DNA from: Gammaproteobacteria bacterium
GTDB lineage: Bacteria > Pseudomonadota > Gammaproteobacteria > Pseudomonadales > Azotimanducaceae
Assembly (NCBI GenBank): GCA_027293665.1
Contig: JAPUFN010000469.1
Span: forward strand, 1 to 7,284
Length of the DNA: 7,284 nt
Direction: 5' to 3'
The position numbers and the translations under genes were made by a program. Shown in pieces: positions 6,194-7,284 of this stretch. Below the pieces are notes generated by a model, which was given only the letters and a program-made list of their open reading frames with translations, did not search any database and was not told the DNA's origin. How positions within the stretch are numbered: position 1 is the stretch's first letter; the number at the start of each line of letters is the position of its first letter.

Positions 6194-6591
6194 CCCCCGC
6201 CAGTATCTGCGAGGATTGCATCTGCTTGATCAAAGTGTGCGCTCAGCACCCGGCGCAACGCTGCCCACTCCCGCTCACTGACTTCATCACGGAAGATCTC
6301 TTCGACTCGCCACGTCCGGAATCGCAGACAAATCCGTAGCGGTTCCAGACGCGCGGCCCGCAACTGACTGAGATCGATCACAAGATGCCGCACCTTCCTG
6401 CGTGGGTAGTGCAGGTACGACCATAATCCCAGCAAACCCAGCCCGCTGTTGCCGAACCAGATCCAGCCCCCGTACAGCGAAGTCAACGCCAAGATCCAGT
6501 AAAAAGTTTTGCGCCATACTGCAACGCACAGGCGGATTCGGATGGGAGGTTCCGAACTATTGCTCGCGGGATAGACCGATGCGATTGACAA
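6190..6591 (-). CDS. ygfX: YgfX family small membrane protein (CptA-like)
   Basis: A 133-residue protein with two closely spaced transmembrane segments (about 29-46 and 48-62, with Trp/Tyr-rich edges), a basic stretch PRRKVRH after them, and a cytoplasmic C-terminal domain ending SEREWAALRRVLSAHF. That ending resembles the C-terminus of YgfX (EWRDLRRIL in E. coli). YgfX partners with SdhE; in E. coli it has been described as a toxin acting on FtsZ and MreB. The region between the membrane part and the C-terminal motif appears shorter than in E. coli. The start is uncertain: no ATG or GTG fits, and TTG at 6589-6591 is the best choice, giving MSIASVYPASNSSEPP and a 35-base overlap with the end of sdhE, which suggests coupled translation. 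The assignment rests on topology, C-terminal motif and conserved neighbours. Confidence 0.75.
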   Translation of the reverse strand: MSIASVYPASNSSEPPIRIRLCVAVWRKTFYWILALTSLYGGWIWFGNSGLGLLGLWSYLHYPRRKVRHLVIDLSQLRAARLEPLRICLRFRTWRVEEIFRDEVSEREWAALRRVLSAHFDQADAILADTGGG

Positions 6592-6847
6592 TCGCCGCCA
6601 GATCCGGCGGCGGCGCTGAGCGTCGCTGTAACCAGTCGAAGATGTCCCAGTCCTCGCAATCGAGCAGCCGGCTGTAGTCCTGCAGGGCCTGGTCATCGAG
6701 CAGAGCGAGCTGTGTCTGCAGGAACGGCAGAAGCAGAAGTTCCAGTTCCAGTGCTCCACGCCGGCTGCGCCAGCGCACACGTGCCAGCAGCGCCTGAGCA
6801 GTCAGTTTGGCTTGCGAAGTACTTACATCGTCGGCATCGGATGGCAT
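6557..6847 (-). CDS. sdhE: FAD assembly factor SdhE (YgfY/CptB)
   Basis: A 96-residue all-helical SdhE family protein that promotes covalent FAD attachment to the succinate dehydrogenase and fumarate reductase flavoprotein subunits. The hallmark RGxxE motif is present as Arg30-Gly31-Ala-Leu-Glu34 in RSRRGALELELLLLPF. The second conserved block LLDCEDWDIFDWL (61-73) closely parallels E. coli LLECDDPDLFNWL. ATG at 6845-6847 is chosen; the frame stays open upstream to a TTG at 6893-6895, but that would add an unusual extension, and the ATG start already gives slightly more than the usual 85-90 residues, with a polar ten-residue N-terminal tail. A weak GAG lies just upstream. The gene overlaps ygfX at its 3' end and diverges from ygfZ. 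NadB is a paralogue of the SdhE client flavoproteins, though NadB itself binds FAD non-covalently. Confidence 0.9.
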   Translation of the reverse strand: MPSDADDVSTSQAKLTAQALLARVRWRSRRGALELELLLLPFLQTQLALLDDQALQDYSRLLDCEDWDIFDWLQRRSAPPPDLAAIVNRIGLSREQ

Positions 6848-6851
6848 CGTC

Positions 6852-6879
6852 TCGACTGTAACGGCATTGAGAGTACTAT
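6852..6879 (+). promoter_or_regulatory. Possible promoter of ygfZ
   Basis: TCGACT (6852-6857) and TACTAT (6874-6879) each match the sigma-70 hexamers at four of six bases with a 16-base spacer, and would start transcription about 25 bases before the ygfZ start. It is the best candidate in the 62-base sdhE-ygfZ gap but weak on sequence alone. Confidence 0.2.
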
Positions 6880-6909
6880 GCACGTCGAGCCACAATCACG
6901 GCAGCAGCA

Positions 6910-7284
6910 TTGCTTAAAACGCTCTGGCAGAAATCAGCCATCCGCACGCAACAGGCCACGTCCAGGACCGATGAGACCGCTGCTGCGCCAGCGGCAGGCG
7001 TACCTGCTGCGACCGCTGCAGGCGTTGTCCTGCTCGATGACCTCAAAGCTCTGACGTTTACCGGTGCAGATGTCATTGCCTTCCTGCAGGGCTACTTCAC
7101 CTGCGACTGTTCGCGCCTCACGCGGGAGCGGATGCAAAGCGCGGCGATCTGCAACCTGCAGGGACGGGTTGTTGCGCACGGCTGGTGTTATCTCAGCGCA
7201 GATGATCAGGTCACGTGGCTCGTCCATCACAGCCTCGAAGAGATACTTCTGCAATTTCTGCGACCCTACCTGGCGTTTTCGAAA
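6910..7284 (+). CDS. ygfZ: Folate-binding Fe-S cluster maintenance protein YgfZ, N-terminal part, cut by window edge
   Basis: The first 125 codons of a YgfZ (GcvT-like, tetrahydrofolate-binding) protein, which supports Fe-S enzymes such as MiaB. The segment LLDDLKALTFTGADVIAFLQ followed by GYFTCDCSRL parallels E. coli [20 protein letters not shown] then GQVTADVSQM, and the window stops at YLAFSK, equivalent to the conserved AVFSK. The diagnostic KGCYxGQE motif lies beyond the window. Start: the frame is closed by TGA at 6868-6870 and contains no ATG or GTG before the homologous region, so TTG at 6910-6912 (MLKTLWQKSAIRTQ) is the only usual start codon; no good ribosome-binding site precedes it. 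An ATG at 6878 is in another frame that closes at 7054. The region at about residues 15-39 is Ala/Thr-rich and poorly conserved. It diverges from sdhE, a common neighbour. Confidence 0.85.
   Translation, partial: MLKTLWQKSAIRTQQATSRTDETAAAPAAGVPAATAAGVVLLDDLKALTFTGADVIAFLQGYFTCDCSRLTRERMQSAAICNLQGRVVAHGWCYLSADDQVTWLVHHSLEEILLQFLRPYLAFSK

Overview
This window is chromosomal DNA from a gammaproteobacterium and carries one of the best conserved neighbourhoods of that class: the extracytoplasmic-stress sigma factor operon rpoE/algU-rseA/mucA-rseB/mucB-rseC/mucC-mucD followed by lepA, all on the minus strand, divergent from nadB on the plus strand. Beyond nadB come ygfX and sdhE (minus) and then ygfZ (plus). 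The mucD gene inside the operon and lepA behind it match the Pseudomonas/Xanthomonas-like arrangement rather than the E. coli one (rseC, no mucD). The DNA is moderately GC-rich, and the proteins look like single-copy homologues of standard length. I cannot name the genus. No mobile elements, tRNA, rRNA, CRISPR arrays or phage genes are visible.

Layout. Positions 1-200 hold the start of lepA (minus, cut by the window edge). Positions 274-4333 hold mucD, mucC, mucB, mucA and rpoE (minus, transcribed from right to left). The four anti-sigma and protease genes are packed with overlapping or abutting start and stop codons. Positions 4334-4573 are the only sizeable intergenic stretch. It contains a near-consensus sigma-E promoter pointing at rpoE, a probable sigma-70 -10 box and an inverted repeat in front of nadB, and a degenerate 14-bp tandem repeat that lies in the predicted 5' leader of the rpoE mRNA. 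Positions 4574-6193 are nadB. Its TAA stop shares a TTAA palindrome with the stop of ygfX. Positions 6190-6847 are ygfX and sdhE (minus, overlapping by 35 bases). From 6910 to the right edge is the start of ygfZ (plus).

How the genes work together. RpoE is the sigma factor. RseA/MucA is the membrane anti-sigma factor that holds it. RseB/MucB is the periplasmic protein that shields RseA from proteolysis. RseC/MucC is a membrane accessory protein. MucD is a periplasmic HtrA-type protease/chaperone that clears misfolded envelope protein and so dampens the signal. The sigma-E promoter makes the operon autoregulatory. On the other side, NadB (FAD enzyme of NAD synthesis), SdhE (FAD-assembly factor for succinate dehydrogenase), YgfX (small membrane partner of SdhE) and YgfZ (folate-dependent Fe-S maintenance protein) form a conserved flavin and Fe-S neighbourhood.

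No undescribed multi-gene system is visible. The parts that established annotation does not explain are small and regulatory: the repeat array and stem-loop in the rpoE leader, the dyad at the nadB promoter, the terminator-free convergent overlap of nadB and ygfX, and a very GC-rich hairpin inside mucD.
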